From positions 1,674,001 to 1,738,000 of the forward strand of contig NZ_SDHZ01000001.1 of NCBI RefSeq assembly GCF_004118675.1: DNA of 64,000 nucleotides, written 5' to 3'. The notes under the pieces were generated by a model, which worked only from the letters and a program-made list of their open reading frames with translations, was not told the origin of the DNA and did no database searches. Positions within the stretch are counted from its first letter, which is position 1, and each line of letters starts with the position of its first letter. This DNA is from Filimonas effusa. GTDB lineage: Bacteria > Bacteroidota > Bacteroidia > Chitinophagales > Chitinophagaceae. Both the position numbers and the translations under genes were made by a program. This document shows, one piece after another, positions 25,964-34,174 of this stretch.

Positions 25964-27454
25964 ATGATTGATCTGAAAAAGCTGGAGCTGTGGTTTGTAA
26001 CCGGCAGCCAGCATCTATATGGAGAAGAAACGCTGAAGCAGGTAGCAGAACATTCTCAAACCATTGCCAGCGCGTTGAACAAAGCAACACAAATTCCCGT
26101 AAGCGTAGTATTCAAGCCTACTGTTAAATCAACAGAAGAGATCTACCATATCTGCGCCGAAGCGAACAATGCGCCTAATGTAATTGGTATCATTGCGTGG
26201 ATGCACACCTTCTCTCCTGCCAAAATGTGGATCAATGGCCTGAAGATCTTACGTAAGCCTTTATTACACCTGCATACACAGTTCAACCGCGATATTCCAT
26301 GGAGCGAAATTGACATGGACTTCATGAACCTGAACCAAAGCGCTCATGGCGACCGTGAATTCGGCTTTATGGTAAGCCGTATGCGCAAAAACCGCAAGGT
26401 GGTAGTAGGCCATTGGGAAGATGCGGAAGTACTTGCTTCTATCGGCAGCTGGTCACGCGTTGCAGCAGGCTGGCACGACTGGCAGGGCGCAAGGTTTGCC
26501 CGTTTCGGCGACAACATGCGTTTTGTAGCAGTAACTGATGGCGATAAAGTTGAAGCTGAATACAAATTCGGTTTCTCTGTCAACTCTTATGGTATTGGCG
26601 ACCTGGTTAAGGTGATCAATGGCATCAGCGATGCAGAGGTTGATACGCTTATCAAAGAATACGAAGCACAATATAAACTTGCCGCTTCTATCACCAAAGA
26701 CGGCGCTCAGCGTCAGTCACTGGTAGACGCAGCCCGTATTGAACTGGGTTTGAAAGCGTTCCTGGTAGACGGCAACTTTAAAGGTTTCACCGATACTTTC
26801 GAAGACCTGCATGGTATGATTCAACTGCCTGGCATTGCTGCCCAGCGTTTGATGGCTGCCGGCTACGGTTTCGCCGGCGAAGGCGACTGGAAAACAGTAG
26901 CGCTGGTACGTGCCATGAAAGTAATGGGTCATGGTTTGAAAGGCGGTAACGCATTCATGGAAGACTACACTTACCATTTCGATCCTAAAAACCCGCTGGT
27001 GCTGGGTTCTCACATGCTGGAAGTGTGTCCTTCTATCGCCGAAGGCCCTGTTTCCTGTGAAGTACATCCTTTAGGTATTGGCGGCAAAGCCGATCCTGTA
27101 AGGCTGGTATTCAATGTAGGTGGTGGCGATGCCCTCAACGCATCCCTGATAGATATGGGTAACCGTTTCCGTTTGCTGGTGAACGAAGTAAAAGCAGTAG
27201 CTCCTCCACAGGATCTGCCTAAACTTCCGGTAGCAAGAGCATGCTGGCAGCCTTTACCTGATATGAAAACAGGTCTTGCAGCCTGGATCCTTGCAGGTGG
27301 CGCGCACCATACCGGCTACAGCCAGAACCTGACATCTGAAAACCTGGAAGACTTCGCAGATATGGCTGATATCGAGTTCGTATGCATCGATAAGAAAACC
27401 GACCTCCGCCAGCTGAAGAACGAGCTGAAATGGAGTGAAGCATACTATAAATAG
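25964..27454 (+). CDS. araA: L-arabinose isomerase
   Basis: The 496-residue enzyme converts L-arabinose to L-ribulose. Metal ligands can be placed at Glu306 (GFAGEGDW), Glu333 (AFMEDYTYH), His350 (LGSHMLE) and His449 (GGAHHTGYS), matching E. coli AraA. The N-terminal [14 protein letters not shown] is the family hallmark. It starts 52 bp after araD and ends 54 bp before a strong terminator. Confidence 0.97.
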   Translation: MIDLKKLELWFVTGSQHLYGEETLKQVAEHSQTIASALNKATQIPVSVVFKPTVKSTEEIYHICAEANNAPNVIGIIAWMHTFSPAKMWINGLKILRKPLLHLHTQFNRDIPWSEIDMDFMNLNQSAHGDREFGFMVSRMRKNRKVVVGHWEDAEVLASIGSWSRVAAGWHDWQGARFARFGDNMRFVAVTDGDKVEAEYKFGFSVNSYGIGDLVKVINGISDAEVDTLIKEYEAQYKLAASITKDGAQRQSLVDAARIELGLKAFLVDGNFKGFTDTFEDLHGMIQLPGIAAQRLMAAGYGFAGEGDWKTVALVRAMKVMGHGLKGGNAFMEDYTYHFDPKNPLVLGSHMLEVCPSIAEGPVSCEVHPLGIGGKADPVRLVFNVGGGDALNASLIDMGNRFRLLVNEVKAVAPPQDLPKLPVARACWQPLPDMKTGLAAWILAGGAHHTGYSQNLTSENLEDFADMADIEFVCIDKKTDLRQLKNELKWSEAYYK

Positions 27455-27503
27455 CAGATCGCAGCATTCGGAAGCATAGCTCTCCGATTGCCTGAAGTCA
27501 ATT

Positions 27504-27545
27504 AAAAACGAGGCCGTATCAACTTATGATACGGCCTCGTTTCAT
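27504..27545 (+). terminator. Intrinsic terminator of araBDA
   Basis: CGAGGCCGTATCA (27509-27521) and TGATACGGCCTCG (27527-27539) form a perfect 13-bp stem with a 5-nt loop, preceded by AAAA and followed by TTT. The T-run is short. The 3' arm is also the beginning of the first unit of the tandem array at 27528-27708. Confidence 0.85.
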
Positions 27546-27708
27546 TCGCCCCCCTGGCGCCGAAGAATACCCGTTTAAGCGACTCTCGGATACAGCCTCG
27601 TTTCATTCGCCCCCCGGCACCGAAGAATACCCGTTTAAGCGACTCTCGGATACAGCCTCGTTTCATTCGCCCCCCGGCGCCGAAGAATACCCGTTTAAGC
27701 GACTCCCG
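27528..27708. repeat. Three tandem copies of a 60-bp unit seeded in a terminator arm
   Basis: Units lie at 27528-27588 (61 bp), 27589-27648 and 27649-27708. Each begins GATACRGCCTCGTTTCATTC, which is the 3' arm and tail of the araA terminator, and continues with CCGAAGAATACCCGTTTAAG. The copies differ by only a few substitutions and one extra T in unit 1. Frames stay open on both strands because the period is a multiple of three; I do not call a gene. Confidence 0.92.
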
Positions 27709-27771
27709 GCGGCTAATTTTATTGATGAGCCCTCCTTTTTTTATCAGGAGCCCCGATGGAGCCACATACTA

Positions 27772-27877
27772 TTTGCTAAAAAAAAGCGCAGTTTTGACAA
27801 AGCACTCTTAAAGCTTCACTAAAGCATCTCAAAAGCTTCTTTAAAGCTTCCTTGAAAAAGATCGTTTTTTTAGCAAA
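27772..27877. repeat. Long-range inverted repeat enclosing AAGCTTC repeats
   Basis: TTTGCTAAAAAAA (27772-27784) and TTTTTTTAGCAAA (27865-27877) are perfect 13-nt complements about 80 bp apart. Between them lie four spaced words, AAGCTTC or AAGCATC (27810-27852). The RNA would form a large stem-loop. No coding potential is evident. The stretch 27709-27771 shows nothing recognisable. Confidence 0.55.
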
Positions 27878-27887
27878 AGATCATTTG

Positions 27888-27913
27888 TAAAAAAAGCCGC
27901 TAATATTATTAGC
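27888..27913 (-). terminator. Intrinsic terminator of the SpmA/SpmB fusion gene
   Basis: On the minus strand a 7-bp hairpin (GCTAATA and TATTAGC, 27899-27913) is followed by GGCTTTTTTTAC. It lies 34 bp after the stop of the gene at 27947-29272. Confidence 0.75.
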
Positions 27914-27946
27914 AATGCATCGCTCATCTCTTCCGTTATCTAATGT

Positions 27947-29272
27947 CTACCTGAAGAACACATAGGCGATCAATATGGCAGCGATGACACCAATGAAATC
28001 GGCGAGCATGCCGGCCCAGATGGAATAACGGACCTTTTTAATGCCTACACTTCCAAAGTAAAGGGCTACAATGTAAAAGGTAGTATCCGCAGAGCCGTGG
28101 AAGGTACAGGCCAGCTGACCAACAAAGGAATCGGGGCCGTTAGACTTCATCACATCTATCATGAGCCCCCTTGCACCGCTGCCGCTGAATGGCTTCATAA
28201 TGGCAACGGGAAGTGATGGTGTAAAATCGGCATTCAGTCCCATAGTGCGGATCACGGCTGTGAGTCCGTCTACGATATACCCGAGCGCGCCGCTATCCCT
28301 GAATACGCGGATGGCCACCAGCATTCCAACCAGGTAGGGAATAATTTTAATGATCACATCAAAGCCACCTTTCGCGCCTTCTATAAAGGCATCGAAGACA
28401 TTCACTTTTTTCCAGACCCCGGCAATAATGATCAGCGTAATGATTAGCAGCAGTACAAGATTGCCGGCAACTTTGCTGAAGATATCTTTCTGAACGGCAT
28501 CCATACCGCTTACCCACCATATCAATAAGCCCACGGCCAGTGCAATGCTGCCCAGCCAGGTGATCAAAATGCGATCCCATTTTATTTTCTGCCAGATACT
28601 TACCAATATGATGGCTGCAAGTGTGGTACAAACCGTTCCCAGCACACAAGGAATGAATACACTGGAAGGATTGGCGGAACCCGCCGCCAGGCGATAGGCT
28701 ATAATGGACAAAGGAATTAGCGTAAGACCACTGGTATGCAGTACCAGGAACATGATCTGCGCGTTGGTAGCTGTTTCTTTATCCTTATTCAGCGTCTGGA
28801 GGCTTTCCATCGCTTTCAGACCGAAGGGAGTGGCGGCATTGTCGAGTCCTAACATATTGGCGCTGAAATTCATCACCATTTGTCCCATTGCCGGGTGGTT
28901 ATCGGGAACGCCCGGGAAAAGCCGTTTCATAAACGGGTTCAAAAGCCTCGCCAGCCAGTTGATAGCCCCGGCCTTTTCGGCAATATTCATCAGTCCCAGG
29001 AAAAACACCATGGTACCTGCCAGCGGGAAGGCAACATCTATCACCGAGCTTTTGGCACTGTCGAAAACGCCGTCAACGAGCGTTTTAAAGACATCATTAT
29101 CATGAAGAAAGAAAAACTTATAAAGGCCAATAGCCGCAGCGATATAAAAAAACAGGATCCATACCAGGCTCAGGGCGCCATTTCCGCTTTTTTGAGCTGC
29201 ACGAAGTATTGCAATTCCACCCACTGCTGCCAATACGTAAAAAACACCTGCTGCAAACTGAATCCCATCCAT
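27947..29272 (-). CDS. Nucleoside-recognition (Gate) domain membrane protein, SpmA-SpmB fusion
   Basis: The 441-residue polytopic membrane protein joins two halves that are separate genes in Bacillus. Residues from about 50 to 240 resemble SpmA (NFSANMLGLDNAATPFGLKAM, then FLVLHTSGLTLIPLSIIAYR). The C-terminal half resembles SpmB (GAKGGFDVIIKIIPYLVGML, then CTFHGSADTTFYIVALYFG). The Gate domain is a transport-type fold. The organism type does not sporulate, so the role is likely small-molecule transport; the substrate is unknown. Confidence 0.85.
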   Translation of the reverse strand: MDGIQFAAGVFYVLAAVGGIAILRAAQKSGNGALSLVWILFFYIAAAIGLYKFFFLHDNDVFKTLVDGVFDSAKSSVIDVAFPLAGTMVFFLGLMNIAEKAGAINWLARLLNPFMKRLFPGVPDNHPAMGQMVMNFSANMLGLDNAATPFGLKAMESLQTLNKDKETATNAQIMFLVLHTSGLTLIPLSIIAYRLAAGSANPSSVFIPCVLGTVCTTLAAIILVSIWQKIKWDRILITWLGSIALAVGLLIWWVSGMDAVQKDIFSKVAGNLVLLLIITLIIIAGVWKKVNVFDAFIEGAKGGFDVIIKIIPYLVGMLVAIRVFRDSGALGYIVDGLTAVIRTMGLNADFTPSLPVAIMKPFSGSGARGLMIDVMKSNGPDSFVGQLACTFHGSADTTFYIVALYFGSVGIKKVRYSIWAGMLADFIGVIAAILIAYVFFR

Positions 29273-29330
29273 CCGTTTTGGTTTATGAGCGTCTAAAATA
29301 ATTGATTATCGGCGGTTAACAATCAAACCG

Positions 29331-29338
29331 TACTTTTG
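29331..29338 (+). promoter_or_regulatory. Candidate -7 box for ychF
   Basis: TACTTTTG is a perfect TAnnTTTG match 37 bp before the ychF start. A TTG -33 element at standard spacing is not evident. Confidence 0.45.
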
Positions 29339-29375
29339 CAGCCGAAAAATTGCGAACGCAAACCACAATAATCAT

Positions 29376-30473
29376 ATGGCTTTACAAGTAGGGATCGTGG
29401 GATTACCCAACGTCGGAAAATCAACTTTATTCAATGCTGTAAGCAACAGTGCCAAGGCGCAGGCAAGCAACTACCGTTTTTGTACTATTGACCCCAACGT
29501 GGGACTGGTAGATGTACCTGATGAACGCATGACGAAACTGGCAGAGTTGGTAAAGCCCAACCGTATTGTTCCTACCCAGCTGGAGATCGTGGATATTGCC
29601 GGTCTTGTAAGAGGCGCCAGCAAAGGAGAAGGACTTGGTAACAAGTTTTTGGGAAATATCCGCGAGGTAGATGCTATTATTCACGTGATCCGTTGTTTCG
29701 AAGATGAGAATGTACTTCGTGAAGAAGGCGCCATTAACCCTGTAAGCGACAAAGAGATCATTGATACGGAGTTACAGCTGAAAGACCTTGAAAGTATTGA
29801 AAAGAAGCTTCAGCGGACAGAGAAGATGGCTAAAACCGATCCCAAGGCCAAAGCCGAGCTGGAGGTATTACTTCGCTGTAAAACCCAGCTGGAGCAAGGA
29901 AAAAGCATTCGTGCATTAGGACTGGAGAAAGAGGAAAGAACTGCTATCGCCGATCTGTTCCTGTTAACAGAGAAGCCGGTACTTTATGTAGCCAACGTAG
30001 ACGAGGCTTCTATGCATACCGGTAATAAATATTCTGAAGCACTTACCGAAGCCGTTAAAGCAGAAGGCGCACAGGTAATTGTGATGAACAATACCCTTGA
30101 AGCGCAGATCGCCGAGATGGAAGCTGAAGACGACAAGCTGATGTTCATGGAAGAATACAAAATGACTGAACCGGCGTTGAACAGGCTTATCCGCTCTGCC
30201 TACAAACTGCTGAACCTGGATACCTATTTCACTGCCGGTGTTCAGGAAGTAAGGGCATGGACCATTCATAAAGGCTGGAAGGCGCCCCAGGCGGCAAGTG
30301 TGATTCATACTGATTTCGAAAAAGGCTTTATTAAAGCAGAAGTAATTGCTTATGAAGACTTTATCAAATACGGCAGTGAAGCGGCCTGTCGCGACAATGG
30401 TAAATTAAGAATCGAAGGCAAGGAATATATCGTAAAAGACGGCGATATTATGCATTTCCGTTTTAACGTATAA
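29376..30473 (+). CDS. ychF: Redox-regulated ATPase YchF
   Basis: This 365-residue Obg-family P-loop protein has the G1 motif GLPNVGKSTLFNA, and its guanine-specificity motif is replaced by NVDE (YVANVDEAS). That replacement is the YchF hallmark and gives ATP preference. A helical insert (about 125-195) and the C-terminal TGS domain (AASVIHTDFEKGFIKAEVI) are present. It binds ribosomes and affects stress responses. Length and motifs are canonical. Confidence 0.96.
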   Translation: MALQVGIVGLPNVGKSTLFNAVSNSAKAQASNYRFCTIDPNVGLVDVPDERMTKLAELVKPNRIVPTQLEIVDIAGLVRGASKGEGLGNKFLGNIREVDAIIHVIRCFEDENVLREEGAINPVSDKEIIDTELQLKDLESIEKKLQRTEKMAKTDPKAKAELEVLLRCKTQLEQGKSIRALGLEKEERTAIADLFLLTEKPVLYVANVDEASMHTGNKYSEALTEAVKAEGAQVIVMNNTLEAQIAEMEAEDDKLMFMEEYKMTEPALNRLIRSAYKLLNLDTYFTAGVQEVRAWTIHKGWKAPQAASVIHTDFEKGFIKAEVIAYEDFIKYGSEAACRDNGKLRIEGKEYIVKDGDIMHFRFNV

Positions 30474-30511
30474 GTACACGCTGGCCAGCGATAAATTGGT
30501 TAACTTGACTA

Positions 30512-31441
30512 ATGCATCTTACCTACCGTACTCAACAGATCAAGGGCTGGGCGCAACAGCTGGGCTTCGGTTACTGTGGTATTGCCAGGGCTAAGATGCT
30601 GGATGATGACGCCCGCAGGTTGGAAAAATGGCTTCATAAGGGAATGCACGGCAGCATGCATTATATGGAGAAAAATTTTGACCTGCGGGTAGATCCCACC
30701 AAACTGGTTCCGGGCGCAAAATCCGTCATAACACTGCTTTTAAATTATTACCCGGAACAACAACAGCAGGAAGGCACCCCCCGTATTTCCAAATATGCCT
30801 ATGGGCAGGATTATCATGAAGTGATAAGGCCCAAGCTCAACCAGCTGCTTCTGTTGATGCAGGAGCATATAGGGGCGGTTGAAGGCCGTGGATTTGTAGA
30901 TTCTGCCCCTGTATTGGAACGCAGCTGGGCTAAGCTTACAGGCGCCGGATGGATAGGAAAGAACGGTAATCTTATTTCTCCCAAAGCGGGCTCTTTCTTT
31001 TTCCTGGCCACGCTCATCACAGACCTGGAGCTGGAATATGACGATCCTTTCAGCCGCGATTATTGCGGCACCTGCACCCGTTGTATCGATGAATGTCCTA
31101 CAGGCGCCATCCTGCCCGATAAAGAGATCGACGGCAGCAAATGTATCAGTTACTTTACCATAGAATTAAAGGACATGCTGTTACCCGAGGAGATGAAGGG
31201 TAAATTTGACAACTGGATGTTTGGATGTGATACCTGCCAGGATGTATGCCCGTGGAACCGCTTCAGCAAACCCGGAGCAGAACCGGCTTTTGCGGCAATA
31301 CCTGAAATATTAAATCTCAGCACCAAAGAATGGGAGCTGCTTACAGAAGATCGTTTCCGGCAGTTATTTAAAGGATCTCCTCTAAAAAGGGCCAAATTCA
31401 AGGGCATCCAGCGTAATATCAGCTTTACGCAACCCCCCTAG
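30512..31441 (+). CDS. queG: Epoxyqueuosine reductase
   Basis: The 309-residue iron-sulfur and cobalamin enzyme carries out the last step of queuosine synthesis in tRNA. Two [4Fe-4S] motifs are visible: CGTCTRCIDECPTG and CDTCQDVCPWN. The N-terminal domain has the conserved KSVITLLLNYYP and VDSAPVLERSWAKLTGAGWIGKN blocks. It is slightly shorter than E. coli QueG because the C-terminal HEAT region is missing, as in many Bacteroidota. It follows ychF after 38 bp. Confidence 0.95.
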   Translation: MHLTYRTQQIKGWAQQLGFGYCGIARAKMLDDDARRLEKWLHKGMHGSMHYMEKNFDLRVDPTKLVPGAKSVITLLLNYYPEQQQQEGTPRISKYAYGQDYHEVIRPKLNQLLLLMQEHIGAVEGRGFVDSAPVLERSWAKLTGAGWIGKNGNLISPKAGSFFFLATLITDLELEYDDPFSRDYCGTCTRCIDECPTGAILPDKEIDGSKCISYFTIELKDMLLPEEMKGKFDNWMFGCDTCQDVCPWNRFSKPGAEPAFAAIPEILNLSTKEWELLTEDRFRQLFKGSPLKRAKFKGIQRNISFTQPP

Positions 31442-31494
31442 CCATACCTGAAACGCTGTGCCGATATTGTCTTTACGCTTTTACTACCTGCAGG

Positions 31495-32997
31495 TTATTT
31501 TAATTTCAATGTAACCTGCAATCCTGTTTGCAATAAGTGCTGGTCGCCTTGTTTTGCCATTGTTTTAAGACCATATTGGATGTATGGCATCAACTGCCAC
31601 TGGAGCCTGGACTGACCCGGTATTTTTACGACAAAAGCAAAGTAGGCATTGGGCATCCAGACGTTCATTGTTCCTCCCAAAGAATTTCCATCTTTATTGG
31701 CGCCGACCATGAAGTCGTTTACAACGCCTGCGGTTATCCCTACAGGGCGGGTAAGATCGTAGTGCAGCAGCACGGGAACACCCAGGTAATGCATTTTGTA
31801 GTTTTCGGTACCATGAATATCAGAAGTTGACACCGTAGAATAAAAACCGTTTGTCAGTCCGCCAATGCTCTCTGTTGTTGTTGATATCAGTGTACTATAA
31901 TGAACATACTGGTATCTTAAACCCAATTGAACCGATAACTTTCCGAGCAGCGACCTTTCTGCCAGCACACCCGCATTGAAGGCTTTTCCGGTATTAAACG
32001 CGGTTTTGTAGTAGACGACAGATCGTACTGCCTGCTGGGAACCGGGAGAGGCATTGTACCCAATCTGATCATTATTTTTTTGATAAGTAGAGATCCCGCC
32101 ATCATTTTCACCTATCACTTTTGCGATGCCGCCACTTACAAATGGCAGAAAGTGCCATTGGCTTGCGGGCTGATCTTTGATGGTTATAACCGGCGCACTT
32201 ACTACAGGCGTAGCGTTCTGCTGTTTGAGCAACGGCATACGCGTCATGAATGCTGTTTGAGGTACATGTTCTATTTCCGGGTCAACAGGATATTGAGCGG
32301 GCAACCGTTCCAGGTTGTCTGGTTCCATCTGGTAGCCATTTCCGGCAGTTCCGTTCAAGTGCTTATTGCTGCTATTCAAGGACTGCTGTGGTTTACGGGC
32401 ATTGATAGCAGCAAGTTTCTCAGGCCCTGTGGCGCCGGGAGTAGTAGTGCCGGCTGTGTTTTTTGCAGACAGTACCCCGTTTACGGATCTATTATCGGTA
32501 TTCTTTTTAGCAGCGCTGATACCGTTGTTATTTGCGCCCGCATAGGTATCCGGAGATACGTTTACAGGTTTATTGTCATTGAATAGCTGGCCACCAGCTG
32601 CAGCAGTGCTCTCAGGCTTTGCTGAGTTTACTGAGTGAGTATTTCCTGAGCTGTTATTAGCCGGGGCATTACTTTCAGCCCGGCTGTTATGCCCGTTTAA
32701 ACCGGAGGCTGACTGATTCGTTGTAAATGAATCGGTGTTGTCTTTATTGGCAATAACAGCATTTTCGTTTTGCGCTGTAAGGGGTGAGGGAGCATTATTA
32801 TGATATAAGCTCCAGATACCGGCGCCGGTACCTGCGAGTAATAATAATAACAATAAAGGGATACGCCAGCCGATGACAGGCTTTTTCTTTTCGGGAGCCA
32901 GGCCTGCCTTCACATTTTTCCACACGACAGGGTCGGGCTTGAATTCAAGCCCTTCCATCATTTTCTGTATCTGCCGTTCTAATGAATTATCCGACAT
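31495..32997 (-). CDS. Anti-sigma-like inner-membrane protein with C-terminal beta-barrel-like domain
   Basis: This 500-residue protein begins with a cytoplasmic segment (residues 1-42, SLERQIQKMMEGLEFKPDP), then one membrane helix (about 43-62). A roughly 190-residue Asn/Ala/Ser/Thr-rich linker follows. The C-terminal region (about 275-500) shows alternating strands like small outer-membrane barrels (LSVQLGLRYQYVHYS, LLQTGLQVTLKLK). It overlaps the ECF sigma gene by 11 bp, so it is probably its anti-sigma partner. No standard anti-sigma zinc motif is seen. Confidence 0.7.
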   Translation of the reverse strand: MSDNSLERQIQKMMEGLEFKPDPVVWKNVKAGLAPEKKKPVIGWRIPLLLLLLLAGTGAGIWSLYHNNAPSPLTAQNENAVIANKDNTDSFTTNQSASGLNGHNSRAESNAPANNSSGNTHSVNSAKPESTAAAGGQLFNDNKPVNVSPDTYAGANNNGISAAKKNTDNRSVNGVLSAKNTAGTTTPGATGPEKLAAINARKPQQSLNSSNKHLNGTAGNGYQMEPDNLERLPAQYPVDPEIEHVPQTAFMTRMPLLKQQNATPVVSAPVITIKDQPASQWHFLPFVSGGIAKVIGENDGGISTYQKNNDQIGYNASPGSQQAVRSVVYYKTAFNTGKAFNAGVLAERSLLGKLSVQLGLRYQYVHYSTLISTTTESIGGLTNGFYSTVSTSDIHGTENYKMHYLGVPVLLHYDLTRPVGITAGVVNDFMVGANKDGNSLGGTMNVWMPNAYFAFVVKIPGQSRLQWQLMPYIQYGLKTMAKQGDQHLLQTGLQVTLKLK

Positions 32998-33547
32998 AAT
33001 TCAATTTTTTATGGTCTTGCTCATATTTTTTGATCCATGTTACCAATAAGTTTCGTGCACGGAGGTATTGAGAGCGTGAGGTGCCCTCGTTAATTCCAAG
33101 CATTTGTGCTATTTCCACGTGAGAGAATCCTTCTACCGCGTGGAGGTTAAAGACAGTTTGATAACCGGCTGGCAGCTGACGGATGAGTTGTGCCAATTCT
33201 TTGGCGCTCATATCCATTTCCGGGTTTTCGTCGGCAACGGGATGAAGATGATCATCCATAAGCAGCATATCGGCCTGGTATCTTTTTTTCTTTTTGAGGT
33301 AGTTCAGGGCTGCGTTCACCATAATTCTCCGGATCCAGGCAGCCAGTTCGCCATCCATTCTATACTGATGCAAACTCCGGAATACATTCAGAAAGCCATC
33401 CTGAAGCACATCCTGGGCATCTTCCATCGATTTGGTATAGCGATAACAGACACCCAGCATCTGCCCGGCAAACGCATCGTAAAGCGCCTGCTGTGCCCAT
33501 GCTTCTCCTGCGATGCAGGATCTTATCATTTGCCTGGTATCTGTCAT
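32987..33547 (-). CDS. ECF-type RNA polymerase sigma factor
   Basis: The 186-residue protein has sigma region 2 (LYDAFAGQMLGVCYRYTKSM, then AQDVLQDGFLNVFRSLHQYR) and region 4 (QLPAGYQTVFNLHAVEGFSH, then MLGINEGTSRSQYLRARNLL). It lacks regions 1 and 3 and has a Lys-rich linker. It would direct a stress or envelope regulon under control of the overlapping membrane protein. A perfect -7 box sits 45 bp upstream. Confidence 0.94.
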   Translation of the reverse strand: MTDTRQMIRSCIAGEAWAQQALYDAFAGQMLGVCYRYTKSMEDAQDVLQDGFLNVFRSLHQYRMDGELAAWIRRIMVNAALNYLKKKKRYQADMLLMDDHLHPVADENPEMDMSAKELAQLIRQLPAGYQTVFNLHAVEGFSHVEIAQMLGINEGTSRSQYLRARNLLVTWIKKYEQDHKKLNYVG

Positions 33548-33591
33548 TTCTTCAGTTAAGTTGACAACGGCGCATTTAAAAGCGTTGCAGG

Positions 33592-33599
33592 CAAAGGTA
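33592..33599 (-). promoter_or_regulatory. Candidate -7 box for the ECF sigma operon
   Basis: The minus strand reads TACCTTTG, a perfect TAnnTTTG match, 45 bp before the start codon at 33547. No clear -33 element is seen, so whether housekeeping sigma or self-activation drives the operon cannot be told. Confidence 0.45.
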
Positions 33600-33615
33600 A
33601 AAAAACGGGGATTTT

Positions 33616-34170
33616 TTATGGGATAATGGCTTCCCCACCCTGCTGCACCGTTTCATTGGCGCTGTTTTCGGCCAGGGTTTTAAGATTAGCCAGGCTTTTT
33701 TCCATCACTGGCCCCAGGATCTTATCGTTCATCATAGATCCCAGGCGTTCCCATGGATACCATTTGATATGCTGTGTAAAGGACCACTGTACAGTGGTAA
33801 CGGCGTGTGAAGGATTGGTAATAATGTTCATTACCGCTTCCTGGCGGAAGCCACCTTTGCCCATCCATTCGGATACTATGGCGGTATCGGTAGCGCGGAT
33901 GATCTGAATATTGTTTCCATTCACATAACCACTTGCTCCTTTCCCTATACTATCGGCGGAGGTAAGTTTGAAACCATTTGCCTGGATGCCTTCTATCCAA
34001 TTGGGCCAGCGGCTCAATGTGTTAATTTCCTGCCGGATACGGCCGGGATCCTTCCTGTTGATATCAACAGCACGTGAGACCACTACAGTGGAAGGCAGCA
34101 TGAGTCCTATTAAGGTTGCAACAACAAACAAAACCAGAAAACTTATCAGCGCGAGTTTCAGCAATTTCAT
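33616..34170 (-). CDS. SRPBCC (START-like) family protein with membrane anchor
   Basis: This 184-residue protein has an N-terminal membrane helix (residues 5-25). A START-like hydrophobic-pocket domain follows, with NRKDPGRIRQEINTLSRWPNW, then QIIRATDTAIVSEWMGKGG and WSFTQHIKWYPWERLGSMM. The order matches the polyketide-cyclase/dehydrase group. It starts 4 bp after the stop of the upstream ABC permease gene, so the two are one operon. Ligand unknown. Confidence 0.8.
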   Translation of the reverse strand: MKLLKLALISFLVLFVVATLIGLMLPSTVVVSRAVDINRKDPGRIRQEINTLSRWPNWIEGIQANGFKLTSADSIGKGASGYVNGNNIQIIRATDTAIVSEWMGKGGFRQEAVMNIITNPSHAVTTVQWSFTQHIKWYPWERLGSMMNDKILGPVMEKSLANLKTLAENSANETVQQGGEAIIP

Positions 34171-34174
34171 ACGC

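Noticed and set aside
27502-27822. Open frames of 87-98 codons across the 60-bp repeats, and a possible CRISPR array
   Set aside because: The frames are explained by the repeat period. The units are contiguous with no unique spacers, and no cas gene is near, so it is not a CRISPR array.
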